Of a stretch of DNA of 64,000 nt, positions 9,670 to 18,725 are shown piece after piece. Position numbers and translations under genes: made by a program. The notes below the pieces were generated by a model. That model was not told where the DNA came from. It saw only the letters and a list, made by a program, of their open reading frames with translations, and did no database searches. Numbering within the stretch: position 1 is the first letter of the stretch; every line of letters starts with the position of its first letter. Origin of the DNA: Myxococcaceae bacterium (GTDB lineage Bacteria > Myxococcota > Myxococcia > Myxococcales > Myxococcaceae); assembly GCA_016793095.1 (NCBI GenBank), contig JAEUJQ010000012.1:62001-126000 (forward strand). The letters are read 5' to 3'.

Positions 9670-11247
9670 TCACCGCAGCCGCCGGCAGTCGGCCGAGCAG
9701 CCATCTCCATCGACGGTGTTGCCGTCGTCGCAGACCTCTCCCGCGTCGAAGCGGCGATCGCCACAGCGGGGCACCGAGCAGTCGCTGCGACAGAGGGACG
9801 ACGTGTCGAGCGCCTCGATGGTGATGGGCTCGTTCCGGTTGAGCGGAATGCGGGTGCCGTCGTCCTTCACCCAGCCCCACGTCGAGATGCCGGCGGTGAA
9901 CCGCGGCGTGACGGTGATGCGCCAGCGCCCGGGGAACGGCAGCGGCCCCAGCGCTCCTCCGTCGCTGTTGCGGTTGAAGCTCCAGCGGCCGAACGCGGTG
10001 CCGGGGGTCGTGCCCAGGAAGAACTCCGAGGGCGCATCATCGGTGACGTCGACGCCGGTGCCGGGCGGCAGGCCGGCGATGTCCATCTCCACGGTGGAGG
10101 TGGGCTGCGAGATGCCGGTGCCGTCGAAGTCGATGCCGTGGGTCAGCACGAGGGAGAGGCGGCCGGTGTTGGCGTCAGCGAAGAGGTAGATGCGGCTCTC
10201 CTGCACGACCTCGAGGCCGGTGTGCGAGGACGCCGAGCGGTAGTCGTAGAACTGCTGCACGGTGCGCGGGCGCACGAGGGCGTCAGTGCCGATGCGGGTG
10301 CCGGAGGGCTGGGTGATGCGGAAGGCCGGCGTGTCGCCGTTCATCGCACCGAGATCGCACGCCTCGCTGCCGGCGCGCCGTCCGTCGCCGCACACCGGCG
10401 GCCTGCAGGCGTTGTCGCAGAAGTCGTCGTCGATCGAGTTGCCGTCGTCGCAGGTGTCCACGCCGGCCTGCACGAAGCCGTCGCCGCAGCGGGCCGGGAC
10501 GCAGGCGATGCACGCGTCGGTGAACACCTCGTTGCCGTCGTCGCACGGCTCGACGCCACGCCACACCCTGCCGTCACCGCACCTCGCCGCTGCGCACGAG
10601 ACGCACGCGTCGCCATCGTCGCCGTTCGCGTCGTCGCAGGCCTCGACCCCGCGCCACACCAGACCGTCGCCGCAGCGCGCCGGAACGCAGGTGTCGCGAC
10701 AGGCGTCGCCCTCATCCTGGTTGCCGTCGTCGCACTCCTCGACGCCGCGCCTCGTCACGCCATCGCCGCAGCGGGCGAGCCGGCAGTCGAGCACGCACTC
10801 GTCGTCGTCCCGTGCGTTGCCGTCGTCGCAGGCCTCGACGTTCTGGCGCACGCGGCCGTCGCCGCACGAGGCGGGCAGGCACGAGGCGAGGCAGTCGTCG
10901 GTGTCGAGCAGGTTGCCGTCGTCGCAGCGCTCCGGCGCCTGGATGACGCCGTCTCCACAGGTGATGGGCCCGCAGGAGCTCGAGCACGTGGGCGAGCCAG
11001 CGGTCCCGTCGTCGCACTGCTCGACGCCGACCCAGAGCACCCCGTCACCGCAGCGCGCCCGGGTGCAGTCGTTGCGACACCCGTCCGAGTCCACGGCGTT
11101 TCCATCGTCGCAGCTCTCGGCGTCGGCGAGCTGCCCGTCACCGCACAGGTTGACTGGCGGCGGCACGAGGGCCGGGAGCGGCGGCGTGACGTCGGTGCGG
11201 CCGCAGGCGAGCGTCAGGCTGAAGGCGGCGACGACGACGCAGCGCAT
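9670..11247 (-). CDS. Cys-rich repeat lipoprotein (DUF4215-type)
   Basis: Translation from the ATG at 11247 gives 525 residues with signal peptide MRCVVVAAFSLTLAC and lipobox Cys. After a Pro-rich linker come eight full repeats of about 31 residues with the pattern CGDG-x(5-8)-CDDGN-x-D-x-C-x(2-3)-C, then a shortened ninth. A beta-rich domain of about 175 residues is inserted (TPAFRITQPSG to EALDTSSLC), followed by a tenth repeat at the extreme C-terminus. These repeats are typical of myxobacterial surface proteins and probably form disulfide-bonded, Asp-rich, perhaps calcium-binding modules. Ligand unknown. It converges on the M74 gene with 177 nt between them that hold no gene. Confidence 0.9.
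   Translation of the reverse strand: MRCVVVAAFSLTLACGRTDVTPPLPALVPPPVNLCGDGQLADAESCDDGNAVDSDGCRNDCTRARCGDGVLWVGVEQCDDGTAGSPTCSSSCGPITCGDGVIQAPERCDDGNLLDTDDCLASCLPASCGDGRVRQNVEACDDGNARDDDECVLDCRLARCGDGVTRRGVEECDDGNQDEGDACRDTCVPARCGDGLVWRGVEACDDANGDDGDACVSCAAARCGDGRVWRGVEPCDDGNEVFTDACIACVPARCGDGFVQAGVDTCDDGNSIDDDFCDNACRPPVCGDGRRAGSEACDLGAMNGDTPAFRITQPSGTRIGTDALVRPRTVQQFYDYRSASSHTGLEVVQESRIYLFADANTGRLSLVLTHGIDFDGTGISQPTSTVEMDIAGLPPGTGVDVTDDAPSEFFLGTTPGTAFGRWSFNRNSDGGALGPLPFPGRWRITVTPRFTAGISTWGWVKDDGTRIPLNRNEPITIEALDTSSLCRSDCSVPRCGDRRFDAGEVCDDGNTVDGDGCSADCRRLR
10345..11150 (-). repeat. Tandem ~93-99 nt coding repeats
   Basis: In-frame tandem repeats inside the Cys-rich lipoprotein gene. The most conserved block reads GTTGCCGTCGTCGCA on the plus strand (antisense of CDDGN) and recurs about every 93-99 nt, with copies near 10440, 10535, 10630, 10725, 10820, 10915, 11010 and 11105. 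One further copy lies near 9720, beyond the inserted domain. Copy number could vary by slipped recombination. Confidence 0.85.
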
Positions 11248-11304
11248 GCCGCGAGTCTGGCAGCACTCCGCGCGAGCGTCGAACCGCCTGGCCACGCAAA
11301 CGGC

Positions 11305-12426
11305 TCAGCCCCGGCTCGTCAGGGCGCGCCAGCCGGCGGTGAGCGCCTCGGCCGCGCGCGAGACGTCCTGTGCGGTGGTGAGCCGTCCGAGGCTGAGCCG
11401 CACCGTGCCTGTCGCGTCGTCGGGCGCTACGCCCATCGCCAGGATGACGGCCGAGGCGATCTCGTGACCGTCGTGGCAGGCGCTGCCGGTGCTGGCCGCG
11501 ATCGCCGGCGCTGCCGCGAGGACGGCCGACCCCACCACGCGGGGAAGGCGCACGCTCAACGTGTTGGGGAGCCGCGGCGCGCCGTCGCCGTTCACGACGA
11601 GCCCGGGGATGCCGGCCGAGAGCGCTTCGCGCAGCGCGTCCCTGAGCGTGGACACGCGGCGCGCCTCGTCGTCGAGCGTCTTCGAGGCGAGCTCGGCCGC
11701 GACGCCGAGCCCCACGATGGACGCCACGTTCTCGGTGCCCGGCCGCAGCCCCCGCTCGTGGCTCGCCCCCAGCATGAACGGCCGCAGGTCGAGCCCCCGA
11801 CGGACGTACAGCGCCCCGACGCCCTTCGGCGCGTACAGCTTGTGCCCGCACACCGTCAGCGCGTCGACGTCGAGCGCGCGCACGTCGACGGGCACTTTGC
11901 CCACGCTCTGGGACGCGTCGGTGTGCGCGAGGCCGCCCGCGCGGTGCGCCAGCGTCGCGAGCTCGCCGATCGGCTGCAGCACGCCGGTCTCGTTGTTCGA
12001 GTGCATCACCGTCACGAGCGCGCCCTGAGGCACGTTCGCCGGCAGCCGCACCACGCCGCGAGGGTCGACGCCGAGCCGCTCGACGCGAGAGCCGTGCCCT
12101 TCGAGTGCGCCGACCGGCCCCGACGTCGCGGGGTGCTCGATGACGCTGGTGACGATGGCGCCGGCAGCGCGGTCACGCGTCAACCCGAAGATGGCGAGGT
12201 TGTTCGACTCGGTGCCGCCCGAGGTGAAGAGCACCTCGTCGGCGTCACAGCCCAGCAACTCCGCGACCTGCTCCCGAGCCCGCGCCACCGCCTCCTTCGC
12301 GCGCCGCCCGAAGACGTGGCCGCTCGATGGGTTGCCGAAGTGCTCGCGCAGGAACGGCAGCATCGCCTCCACCACCTCCGGCAGCAGCGGCGTGGTGGCG
12401 TTGTAGTCGAGGTAGATCGGCTCCAC
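11305..12426 (-). CDS. Cysteine desulfurase (NifS/IscS family)
   Basis: PLP-dependent release of sulfur from cysteine for Fe-S cluster or tRNA thiolation. The product is 373 residues if started at the GTG at 12426, which has a GAGG site 6 nt upstream; a GTG four codons further up is also possible. The start IYLDYNATTP is the class signature. The PLP lysine is Lys196 in CGHKLYAPKG and the persulfide-forming Cys is Cys317 in STGSACHDGH. No IscU, IscA or iscR neighbour is present, so this is a stand-alone desulfurase. Confidence 0.93.
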   Translation of the reverse strand: MEPIYLDYNATTPLLPEVVEAMLPFLREHFGNPSSGHVFGRRAKEAVARAREQVAELLGCDADEVLFTSGGTESNNLAIFGLTRDRAAGAIVTSVIEHPATSGPVGALEGHGSRVERLGVDPRGVVRLPANVPQGALVTVMHSNNETGVLQPIGELATLAHRAGGLAHTDASQSVGKVPVDVRALDVDALTVCGHKLYAPKGVGALYVRRGLDLRPFMLGASHERGLRPGTENVASIVGLGVAAELASKTLDDEARRVSTLRDALREALSAGIPGLVVNGDGAPRLPNTLSVRLPRVVGSAVLAAAPAIAASTGSACHDGHEIASAVILAMGVAPDDATGTVRLSLGRLTTAQDVSRAAEALTAGWRALTSRG

Positions 12427-12523
12427 TCGGCACCTCACTGCACGGCCCCTTCGAGGTGATCTCCGTCGTCGCCGCGACCGGCTGACGGCATCAACTCAAC
12501 GAGGTCCGGCGGTCATCCTCACC

Positions 12524-13279
12524 TCAGTAGACTTCGAAGAACTGGCGCGCGGCCTTCTTCGTCCGCACGCAGCGAACGGCCTCGCTCAGGTAGCACGCCG
12601 AGAAGCCGAGTCGTCGCTGGCCGGTGCGCGTCTTGCCTGAGCGGTGCCAGACGAGGTTGTGCAGGAGCACGCTCTCTCCCGCCTTCACCGGCACGGGCAC
12701 GGCCTTCGCGTCGGCCTCTCGTGAAGCCACCAGCGCCTCGGGCACCACGCCGCCGAGCGGACTCGCGAGCCCGCCATGGTGTGAGCCGGGCACGAACTCG
12801 AGGCACCCTCCGTCGAGCGGCGCGTCGTCGAGCGCCGTCCAGACCTGGACTTCGGGGTCCTCGCTCAGCCCCCACAGGCGACCCGCGTCCTGGTGCCAGG
12901 GAATCTCCGTTCCGCCGGCGGCGGCCTTGTTGAAGACGATCGCGCGGTAGAGACGCACGCGACCGGGGATGAGCGCGCGCACGAGGGGCTCGAGCGCCGG
13001 CTGGCGGATGAGCGCCCGGAAACGGTCGTCGAGTTCGAGCTTCTCGAGCTTGCGGTAGTGCAGCGATGGGCCCTGCCAACCCAGGCCCAGCGGCGCGTCG
13101 CGGTAGTCACCGGTCGTGGCGTCCAGCTGGAAGAACAGGCCCGGCCAGCTGACCCGCCCCAGCATCAGCGCCTCGGCGCGCTCGCGCAGGTCGTCGAGCT
13201 CGACGTCGCTGAGCACCCGGCCGAGCCTCGCGAAGCCGCGCGCACGGTATTCGGCGATGGCGGCGGCGACGTCGATCAT
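12524..13279 (-). CDS. Phytanoyl-CoA dioxygenase (PhyH) family protein
   Basis: A 251-residue Fe(II)/2-oxoglutarate oxygenase by fold. The HxD motif is His129 and Asp131 in PWHQDAG. The distal His is probably His212 in HNLVWHRSGKT, followed by an Arg-containing stretch that would bind 2-oxoglutarate. The conserved LxPGSH element appears as FVPGSHHGG. The substrate is not predictable; bacterial members hydroxylate ectoine, chlorinated peptides and many small molecules. Its ATG overlaps the stop of the upstream aldo/keto reductase gene by 4 nt (ATGA), so the two are translated together. Confidence 0.88.
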   Translation of the reverse strand: MIDVAAAIAEYRARGFARLGRVLSDVELDDLRERAEALMLGRVSWPGLFFQLDATTGDYRDAPLGLGWQGPSLHYRKLEKLELDDRFRALIRQPALEPLVRALIPGRVRLYRAIVFNKAAAGGTEIPWHQDAGRLWGLSEDPEVQVWTALDDAPLDGGCLEFVPGSHHGGLASPLGGVVPEALVASREADAKAVPVPVKAGESVLLHNLVWHRSGKTRTGQRRLGFSACYLSEAVRCVRTKKAARQFFEVY

Positions 13280-14190
13280 CTCGCGTAGCTCGCGTCAGTG
13301 CCGGTCAGCTCGCGGCCGGCCTCGTCGAGCGCCTGCGCCACCGCGGGATCGAGTCGCACCCGCGACGCCTCGAGGGCCTGGGCGAGGTGGGCTTCCGTCG
13401 CAGGCCCGAGCAGCACCACGTCGACGCCCTCGCGCTCGAACACCCACGCGAGCGAGAGCTGCAGCAGCGACAGCCCTGCGGACTTCGCGATGGCATCGCA
13501 GCGCAGCGCGAACCGCCGCATCGTCTCCGAGCCGTACCGCCGCCGGTAGAGCGCGTTGGCCTCGAGGCGGGCACCCTTCGGAGTGGGCTCCTCGGGCGGT
13601 CGCGCGAGCAGCCCACCGGCGAGCGGGTTGTAGACGATCGTCTCGATGGGGGAGCGTCGGGTGAACGCGAAGTACTCGAGCTCGAGCTGACGCACTGCCA
13701 CGTTGTAGAGCACCTGCGAGTGCGCTGGCCGCGGCACCCCGCACGCGTCGCACAGGTGGTTCAGCTCGCTGATCTGCCAGGCGGCGAAGTTCGACACGCC
13801 CCAGGCCCTCGCCTTCTTCGACTCGAGCACGCGCGCGACACCCTCGAGCGTCGCCTCGAACGCCGTCGAGGGATCGGGCAGGTGCAGCAGGTAGACGTCC
13901 ACGAAGTCCGTGGCCAGGCGCGCGAGCGACTCGTCGAGCGAGGCCACGACGCGATCGGCACGAAGTCCCTCGTTCCTCCACGCACCGACCTTGGTCGTGA
14001 CGCGCACCCGGTCGCGACGGGCGCCGACGGCCCTGCCGACGATGCGCTCCGACTCGCCGTCCGCGTACACGTTGGCGGTGTCGAGATCCGTGACGCCCTG
14101 GTCGAGCGCGCGATCGACGATGCGGCGCGCCTCCGCCTCGGGGGTCCGTCTTCCGAAGTTCATCGCTCCCAGGGCCGCGCGCGCAGGCAC
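13276..14190 (-). CDS. Aldo/keto reductase
   Basis: NAD(P)H-dependent oxidoreductase of 304 residues. The catalytic tetrad is visible: Asp37 and Tyr42 in DTANVYADG, Lys67 in VTTKVG, His103 in YLLHLPDP. The first strand is LGAMNFG, so the GTG at 14190 is needed; starting at the later ATG would cut into the barrel. The N-terminus is short for the family, leaving little before strand 1. It overlaps the PhyH oxygenase by 4 nt, which suggests two steps on one small molecule, though nothing identifies it. Confidence 0.92.
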   Translation of the reverse strand: MPARAALGAMNFGRRTPEAEARRIVDRALDQGVTDLDTANVYADGESERIVGRAVGARRDRVRVTTKVGAWRNEGLRADRVVASLDESLARLATDFVDVYLLHLPDPSTAFEATLEGVARVLESKKARAWGVSNFAAWQISELNHLCDACGVPRPAHSQVLYNVAVRQLELEYFAFTRRSPIETIVYNPLAGGLLARPPEEPTPKGARLEANALYRRRYGSETMRRFALRCDAIAKSAGLSLLQLSLAWVFEREGVDVVLLGPATEAHLAQALEASRVRLDPAVAQALDEAGRELTGTDASYAR

Positions 14191-14300
14191 AGCCCTTCAT
14201 ACGACGCAGCGGCGCCGCCGCCGAGCCCGCTCGGTCGCCTCGCGTCCACGAGCCCTGCCCTCGGGGTTCGGGCGCGGCGAGACGGTGTTAGAGATGAACG

Positions 14301-15020
14301 ATGCCACTGTCCGTCACCGTGCTCGAGGTGCCCGCGCGCTTCGGCGCCATCGAGGAACAGGCGCGGTGGATCGACGACGCCCTCGCGCGCACGCCTCCGG
14401 GTGAGGTGCTGGTGCTGCCGGAGTCCGCGCTCACGGGCTACGTCTCTGCGACGGGCAGCTTCGACCTCACGCCGTTCGCCGAGCCCTTCGAAGGCCGCCA
14501 GCTCGAGGCGCTTCGCCGCATCGCCGAGCGGGCGCACACCACCGTCATCGGGCCGATCGTGGAGCGCGACGGCGCGCGCTGCTTCAACACCGAGGCGGTC
14601 GTCGCTCCCGACGGCGCGGTGCTGGCCCGGTACCGCAAACGACACCCCTGGTTCCCCGAGCTGTGGGCGACCCCGGGCGATCTGCCCTTCCCGCGGCTCC
14701 AGCTCGGCGGGCTCGCGTGCACCCTCGCCGTCTGCTTCGACGTGCACTTCCTCGCGGAAGAGGCGGCCGACGTGCTGCGACAGTGCGACGTGTTGTTCTT
14801 CTGCTCCGCGTGGGTCGACGAGGAGTACGACGCGCGCCCGGACCGGCTGGGGCCGCTCGCGACGGAGTTCGGCCTGTTCATCGTCAACGCGAACTGGGGG
14901 CCCGGAGCGCCGCCCGTCCGGGGCCAGGGCGGCTCGCTGGTGATGTCCCCTGCTGGGAAGATGCTCGCGCGAACGAGCGCCCGGACGCACCGCCTCGACC
15001 TCACCCTCGATCCGACGTGA
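14301..15020 (+). CDS. Carbon-nitrogen hydrolase (nitrilase superfamily)
   Basis: A 239-residue amidase-type protein with the complete Glu-Lys-Cys triad: Glu41 in LPESALTGY, Lys113 in RYRKRHPW, Cys145 in LAVCFDVHF. The nearest functional classes are omega-amidase-like and other small-molecule amidases; the substrate cannot be read. The C-terminal GGSLVMSPAGKMLAR stretch is the usual beta hairpin of the superfamily. Transcribed divergently from the aldo/keto reductase across 110 nt that must hold both promoters. Confidence 0.9.
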   Translation: MPLSVTVLEVPARFGAIEEQARWIDDALARTPPGEVLVLPESALTGYVSATGSFDLTPFAEPFEGRQLEALRRIAERAHTTVIGPIVERDGARCFNTEAVVAPDGAVLARYRKRHPWFPELWATPGDLPFPRLQLGGLACTLAVCFDVHFLAEEAADVLRQCDVLFFCSAWVDEEYDARPDRLGPLATEFGLFIVNANWGPGAPPVRGQGGSLVMSPAGKMLARTSARTHRLDLTLDPT

Positions 15021-15093
15021 ACGAAGGGCCAGCACGTCGCTGCTGCGGAGGGCCGTGATTGACGCAGCCGCGGTGGTGGGTCATGGGCCGGGC

Positions 15094-16104
15094 ATGAGCA
15101 CGCTCGCCACGCTGTTGCCTCCTGCCATCGCCGCCCGCGCGCCGCTCCTCGACGAGAAGCACCAGTCGGCGGCGCGGCTGTTCAACGGCTTCGTCGAGGG
15201 TTTGCCGGCGCTCGCGCTCGATCTCTACGGCACGACGCTCGTCCTTCACGATCACGCCGAGGCGAAGGCCGGGGACGAGGCGCTCGCGAGAGAGGCGCTC
15301 GAGCTCACCCGACGCGCCCTGCCCTTCATCGACTCCGCGCTGTGGAAGGTGCGCTCTTCGGACAACACCGACGCGCGAAACGGCGTGATGCTGCTCGGCG
15401 CCGAGAAGCAGCTCTGCCGCCGCGTGCTCGAAGACGGCGTGTGGTACGCGCTGTCGCTCCGCCTCAACCGCGACGCGAGCCTGTACCTCGACACCCGGAA
15501 CCTGCGGGCCTGGGCGAAGGCGACGCTGGGTGGCAAGCGGGTGCTCAACACCTTCGCGTACACGGCGAGCCTGGGCGTCGCCGCGAGGGCCGGCGGCGCG
15601 TCGGAGGTCCTGAACACCGATCTCAACAACACCTTCCTCACCGTCGGGCGCGACTCGTGGTCCATGAACAAGTGGCCGGTGAAGCGACCCGAGTTCCGCC
15701 CTGGCGACTTCTTCGACGTGGTCGGGCAGCTCAAACGCGAGGGCCGGCTCTTCGACTGCGTCTTCGTCGATCCCCCGCTCTTCTCGGTCACCGAGCAGGG
15801 CCGCGTCGATCTCGTCGCCGACATGGAGCGCCTGCTGAACAAGGTGCGGCCGCTCATCGCCCACGAGGGCTTCCTCGTCGCGGTGAACAACGCCGTCTTC
15901 GTGCCGGGGAGCGATTTCCAGGCGGTGCTCGATCGCCTCTGCACCGACAGCTTCCTCTCGCTCGAGCAACGCGTCGATGCACCGCTGGACTTCGTCGGCA
16001 CCGACGAGACCCGCCACGGACACCCGCCGGCGAACCCGGCGCCGTTCAACCACTCGACGAAGATGGCGGTGCTGCGCGTGCGCCGGAAAGATGGCAAACG
16101 CTAA
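15094..16104 (+). CDS. Class I SAM-dependent rRNA methyltransferase-like (RlmI/RlmK type)
   Basis: Started at the ATG at 15094, the protein has 336 residues; a GTG at 15055 would add 13. The C-terminal half is a Rossmann methyltransferase: motif I VLNTFAYTASLGVAA, an acidic ribose-binding residue in NTDLNN, and motif IV FVDPPLFS. The DPPxF motif and the small beta domain before it are typical of the 23S rRNA methyltransferases RlmI and RlmK-L. The N-terminal PUA domain of RlmI is not evident. The exact base and position are unknown. Confidence 0.85.
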   Translation: MSTLATLLPPAIAARAPLLDEKHQSAARLFNGFVEGLPALALDLYGTTLVLHDHAEAKAGDEALAREALELTRRALPFIDSALWKVRSSDNTDARNGVMLLGAEKQLCRRVLEDGVWYALSLRLNRDASLYLDTRNLRAWAKATLGGKRVLNTFAYTASLGVAARAGGASEVLNTDLNNTFLTVGRDSWSMNKWPVKRPEFRPGDFFDVVGQLKREGRLFDCVFVDPPLFSVTEQGRVDLVADMERLLNKVRPLIAHEGFLVAVNNAVFVPGSDFQAVLDRLCTDSFLSLEQRVDAPLDFVGTDETRHGHPPANPAPFNHSTKMAVLRVRRKDGKR

Positions 16105-16195
16105 CCTGCTGAGAAGGCCGCCGCCGACGCCCCTGCTGCTGACGCGGGCACGCGTTGAAGTTGAAGGCCGCGCGCGCGTGGGGTGAAAGCGCGCC

Positions 16196-16828
16196 GTGAC
16201 TTCCCGCGCCTTCGACGCCGAGTACTACCGCCGCTACTACGAGGACCCCGAGACACGCATCTACGACCGCGCCCGGCACGCACACCTCATCGAGGGCGTG
16301 CTGGGGCTCACCGCGTGGTTCGGCTTTCGGGTTCGAACGGTGCTCGACGTCGGCGCGGGCGTGGGCTGGTGGAAGGACTGGCTCGCGAAGCACCGTCGCG
16401 GGGTGCGCTACGTCGGCACCGAGATGGACGCAGACATCTGCCGGCGGTACGGACACCTGCAGGCCGACCTGCGCACGTGGCGCGCGACGGAGCGCTTCGA
16501 CCTGGTCGTCTGTCACGGCGTGCTGCCGTACATCGACGACACCGGGCTGCCGCGGGCGATCGAGAACCTGGCGGCGATGTGCGAGGGGTTTCTCTACCTC
16601 GAGGCGATCACGAGGCGCGACGTCGCGGGCAACGTCGACCAGGTGCTGACCGACACGCGCGTGCATCAGCGGGCGGGCTCGACGTACCGCACCTTGCTCG
16701 CGCCGCACTTCCGCGAGGTCGGCGCCGGGCTCTGGGCGCGGCGTGACGCGCCGCTGGTCTTCTACGAGCTCGAGGTGCCGCGGGAGCCCCGCGCACGGGC
16801 CACGACGCGCCGCCGGCGAGCGCGCTGA
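16196..16828 (+). CDS. Class I SAM-dependent methyltransferase
   Basis: A 210-residue protein with GTG start. Motif I is TVLDVGAGVGWW (about 48-59), motif II has the acidic residue in GTEMD, and FDLVVCHGVLPY is motif IV. It is a stand-alone Methyltransf-type domain with a basic C-terminal tail (RATTRRRRAR). The substrate is unknown. Followed by about 115 nt without a gene before the convergent esterase. Confidence 0.85.
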   Translation: MTSRAFDAEYYRRYYEDPETRIYDRARHAHLIEGVLGLTAWFGFRVRTVLDVGAGVGWWKDWLAKHRRGVRYVGTEMDADICRRYGHLQADLRTWRATERFDLVVCHGVLPYIDDTGLPRAIENLAAMCEGFLYLEAITRRDVAGNVDQVLTDTRVHQRAGSTYRTLLAPHFREVGAGLWARRDAPLVFYELEVPREPRARATTRRRRAR

Positions 16829-16943
16829 GGACGGCGCCCCGTTCGCTCCGGCTCACTCCGGCGAGACCTCTCGCAGCCGGCGCCATGATGCACGCCGGCG
16901 AGCCAACGAAGAGCTGGCAGCATCGCCAGGCCCGACGACACCT

Positions 16944-18638
16944 TCACGGCGGCGCCGGCACGTTCGTGCTCGTCACCATGTCCCAGAAATCGCACTCGGC
17001 GGTGCGCCAGCCGCTCACCGTCATCGGCGTGGCGTCGATGCGGAGCAGCGGCTCCGTGCTCGAGTAGCGCGGCCACGAGACCGAGCCCACGCCGTTCGGG
17101 TCGCCGGTGGCTGCGAAGCGCGTCCACCAGCCGAGCATCGACGCCTCGACGGCGGTGTCGGCCGGGTTCGGGTTCGCGACGGCCTCGCTCACCTTCTGGA
17201 AGACGTAGACCAGCTCGACCCCATGGAACGCGCCCCGCAGCGGCTGCGCGGCCCTGGCGAAGAGGTACCGGTAGACGGGCCCACCGGTGTTGCCCAGCGC
17301 GGCGGCCCTCGACGCGATGCGGGCCTGGCACCCGAAGAACCCGTCCGTCGTCGCCTGCACCAGGGCGCGCCTCGGAGTGCCGTACGTCGCGCTCGGGTAG
17401 AGCTGCTGGGTCACCCGATCGGCGAGCACCGGGCCGATGAGCGCGGTCACGGCGGCGCGGTATTCCTGCTCGGTGGTGATGAGCGGCATCGACAGGTTCG
17501 TCTCGTCGAGGTTGGAGCCGATCATCACCGGCACGCGGTGGTGCCGTGCGTTGCGCATCGCCTCGTACGGCAGCTCCGGCAGCACGCGGCCGTCGATGAC
17601 GGGCCCCCAGCTCACGCTCGGGCGGCGGCCACCGACGACGACCGGCACCGGGTACGCGCGGATCGCCTGCTCGGGTGTGAGGGCGCGCAGGCACGCGGCG
17701 ATGTCGGCGGCCGCGGCGCAGCCCGTTCCGCCGAGCCAGGTGGACGACTCCATGCGGCGCACGTCTGGCGTCAGCGCGGCCCCGCAAGAGCCGGACTGCA
17801 CGATGGCGCGCTGGAACAGCCCCGCCGAGCCCGGCATGGCGAGGTGCGTGCACGTGTTGAGCGCGCCGGCGCTCTCACCGAACAGCAGGACGCGCGAGGG
17901 GTCGCCGCCGAAGCCCGCGACGTTGCGCTTCACCCAGCGCAGCGCGGCCTGCTGATCCATCAGGCCGTAGTTGCCTGACACCCCACCGTCAGTTTCGGCA
18001 TCGAGGGACGGCATCGAGAGATAGCCGAGCACGCCGATGCGGTACTGCATCGTCACCACGACGACGTTGCCGGCCTGCGCGAGCCGGGTGCCGTCGTAGA
18101 GGATGGTGCTGGTGTTGCCGATCGGCTCCCGCGCCGAGCCGAGCGTGTTGCCGCCGCCGTGGATGAAGACCATCACCGGCAGCCCCGCGTCGGGCGACGC
18201 CGAGGCCGGAGTGAAGACGTTCAACGTCAAGCAGTCCTCGTCGCCGAAGACCGGCGCGCCGGCGTCGAACGGCTGTCCCTGCGCCTGCTCGAGCTGAGGG
18301 CACTGCGGACCGAACTGCAGCGCGTCACGGGTGCCGGCCCAGCACGCCCGCTCCTCCTCGGGAGGGCGCCATCGGAGCGCCCCGGTCGGTGGCTTCACGA
18401 AGGGAAGCCCACGAAACGCCCGCCCGCCCGGGGTCACCTCGCCCCGAACCGGGCCACGCTCGGTGAAGACCACGTCGTTCGCGGCCTGCGCACCGGCGTT
18501 GCAGTCGATCCCCGCGTCAGCCCCGGCGTCGAGCTCACCGGCGCTGCCGCCCCCGCTCCCACCCCCGTCAACCGCCGAGGGCGGCGTCCCACAACCGACG
18601 CCAAACGCCACACAGCCTACGAGCCAGAGCAGTCGCAT
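16944..18638 (-). CDS. Type-B carboxylesterase lipoprotein
   Basis: An alpha/beta hydrolase of 564 residues starting at the ATG at 18638. The N-terminus MRLLWLVGCVAFGVGC is a lipoprotein signal with Cys16, then a Gly/Ser and Asp-Ala-Gly linker. Family motifs are the oxyanion HGGGNT, the nucleophile elbow FGESAG (about residue 255), the acidic SNLDETN region and the catalytic His in FHGVELVY. EDCLTLNV is the second carboxylesterase-B signature. A much longer frame extends to 19832 but is the antisense of the neighbouring Asp-Ala-Gly gene. Likely a periplasmic or surface esterase with unknown substrate. Confidence 0.94.
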   Translation of the reverse strand: MRLLWLVGCVAFGVGCGTPPSAVDGGGSGGGSAGELDAGADAGIDCNAGAQAANDVVFTERGPVRGEVTPGGRAFRGLPFVKPPTGALRWRPPEEERACWAGTRDALQFGPQCPQLEQAQGQPFDAGAPVFGDEDCLTLNVFTPASASPDAGLPVMVFIHGGGNTLGSAREPIGNTSTILYDGTRLAQAGNVVVVTMQYRIGVLGYLSMPSLDAETDGGVSGNYGLMDQQAALRWVKRNVAGFGGDPSRVLLFGESAGALNTCTHLAMPGSAGLFQRAIVQSGSCGAALTPDVRRMESSTWLGGTGCAAAADIAACLRALTPEQAIRAYPVPVVVGGRRPSVSWGPVIDGRVLPELPYEAMRNARHHRVPVMIGSNLDETNLSMPLITTEQEYRAAVTALIGPVLADRVTQQLYPSATYGTPRRALVQATTDGFFGCQARIASRAAALGNTGGPVYRYLFARAAQPLRGAFHGVELVYVFQKVSEAVANPNPADTAVEASMLGWWTRFAATGDPNGVGSVSWPRYSSTEPLLRIDATPMTVSGWRTAECDFWDMVTSTNVPAPP

Positions 18639-18725
18639 GTGCCTCCCAACACCCGGGGGCCCGGGAAGTTGCGGGGACGAGAGCACGGCCTTTCGAAACA
18701 GAGAAGAAGGTGTCAGACGAGGCGG

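Noticed and set aside
9613-12459. 948-residue plus-strand frame over the Cys-repeat and desulfurase genes
   Set aside because: It crosses two well-supported minus-strand genes and consists of repeats mirrored from them.
16320-16345. GGTTCGAA-like tRNA T-arm box
   Set aside because: It lies inside a methyltransferase gene; no cloverleaf can be drawn around it.
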